From contig VZDJ01004378.1 in the NCBI GenBank assembly GCA_008694505.1, positions 10,973,472 through 11,037,471 on the forward strand: 64,000 nucleotides of DNA, written 5' to 3'. The notes under the pieces were generated by a model. That model was not told the origin of the DNA and made no database searches. It saw only the letters and a list, made by a program, of their open reading frames with translations. The translations under genes were made by a program, and so were the position numbers. Source of the stretch: Cyanoderma ruficeps. Lineage: Eukaryota > Chordata > Aves > Passeriformes > Timaliidae. This document shows, piece after piece, positions 63,320-64,000 of this stretch (its first letter is position 1; every line of letters begins with the position of its first letter).

Positions 63320-64000
63320 CAATTCTCCCTGTGTGCTTTTCCAGTTTTGAAGCTGCCTAAGAGTGCAGTCAAAAATGCTGCTCCAGCTAAAACTAATGGA
63401 AGCATTGAAGTCACCCTCACACACCCAGCAGTTTCTTCCCCATCCTCCCCACGTACCTCCAGCTCAGATCTCTTGGGTAATCCCAAAGCTAACTACTCCA
63501 CTAAAAACCCATTTATTTTCTGTTGGATCAGGGGAGCTGATTCGCCTTGAAGTTGCATGATCCCTTGATGTGAGGCAAGGCAAAGAACAGGGATACACAT
63601 GCGAGTAGGGACATGAAGACAGAAAGGCCGCCATCTTTGGTGGCAGCGCACATTTGTACGAGATTAAGAGCAGCATGAACCCCTCCTGGAGAAGAATGTG
63701 TTGACCACAATTTCTCTACGGAATGAAAAAATATTTTTATAAGGCAACATAAGCTACTTCCTACTCTTTTTGAGCTTTTAGTTTGCTTTTAATTTCTCAG
63801 CTGGAGAGACAGTCTATGCACTTGAGAAATGAAATACATGTGAGAACTCCTTTAAATTAAATGTGAATTTGTTTTGTTGGGATTTTTTTAAAATTTTTTC
63901 TTAAACTGTCACAAACACATTCCTCAATGAAACTACAGAGGACTCTTTTTGTACTTATTCTCTTACTAAGTTATTTATACTTCATGCCCTTGCCTTTTAG

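Larger units (their letters stand above)
61111..64000. other. Unassigned DNA at the right edge
   Basis: No recognisable exon. It contains a 9-bp inverted repeat at 61956-61979, an 18-bp tandem duplication at 63284-63319 and a 142-codon open frame (63122-63550) of uncertain status. No splice-compatible PPHLN1 exon was seen. Confidence 0.5.

Noticed and set aside
44550..64000. PPHLN1 coding exons
   Set aside because: Expected by synteny, but the characteristic N-terminal coding sequence was not seen on the plus strand.
1..64000. tRNA, rRNA, snRNA, microRNA or CRISPR arrays
   Set aside because: No cloverleaf, conserved RNA motif or long precursor hairpin was recognised; the short hairpins are too small. 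Covariance-model searches could not be run.

Overview
The window is vertebrate nuclear DNA, almost certainly from a bird. The evidence is many CR1 LINE fragments with the avian type of 3' end, two endogenous-retrovirus LTRs of avian type, AT-rich intergenic and intronic DNA broken by two sharp CpG islands, and split genes with GT-AG introns. The gene order GXYLT1 (minus) - YAF2 (minus) - expected PPHLN1 (plus) matches human 12q12 as I remember it. The solo LTR near 15.8 kb suggests a neoavian bird, possibly a songbird; I cannot name the species. Nothing is bacterial, and there are no operons or CRISPR arrays.

Layout: (1) 1-5526 lies downstream of GXYLT1 exon 1 on the minus strand. It is probably GXYLT1 intron 1; no later GXYLT1 exon was found. 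(2) 5165-6115 is a CpG island holding GXYLT1 coding exon 1 (5527-5726, minus; 66 codons plus two bases). (3) 6116 to about 20180 is intergenic and holds two CR1 tails and two LTRs. (4) YAF2 occupies 21618-44050 on the minus strand. Its four coding exons have compatible splice phases and encode a 180-residue protein. Introns 1, 2 and 3 are 139 bp, 19181 bp and 2570 bp; the 3'UTR probably reaches about 20180 and contains a CR1 fragment. (5) 43540-44520 is a second CpG island, with the YAF2 promoter and probably the start of PPHLN1 on the other strand. (6) 44550-64000 has no recognisable exon. It holds two larger CR1 copies and a diverged tandem array (57241 to about 58277) of six units of about 175 bp with telomere-like TTAGGG motifs at the unit junctions.

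YAF2 is a subunit of non-canonical Polycomb repressive complex 1. GXYLT1 adds xylose to O-glucose on EGF repeats such as those of Notch. The two genes are neighbours by conserved synteny and share no pathway. The least explained item is the 57.2-58.3 kb array. Apart from it this is an ordinary, gene-poor avian region, and I found no convincing new multi-gene system.
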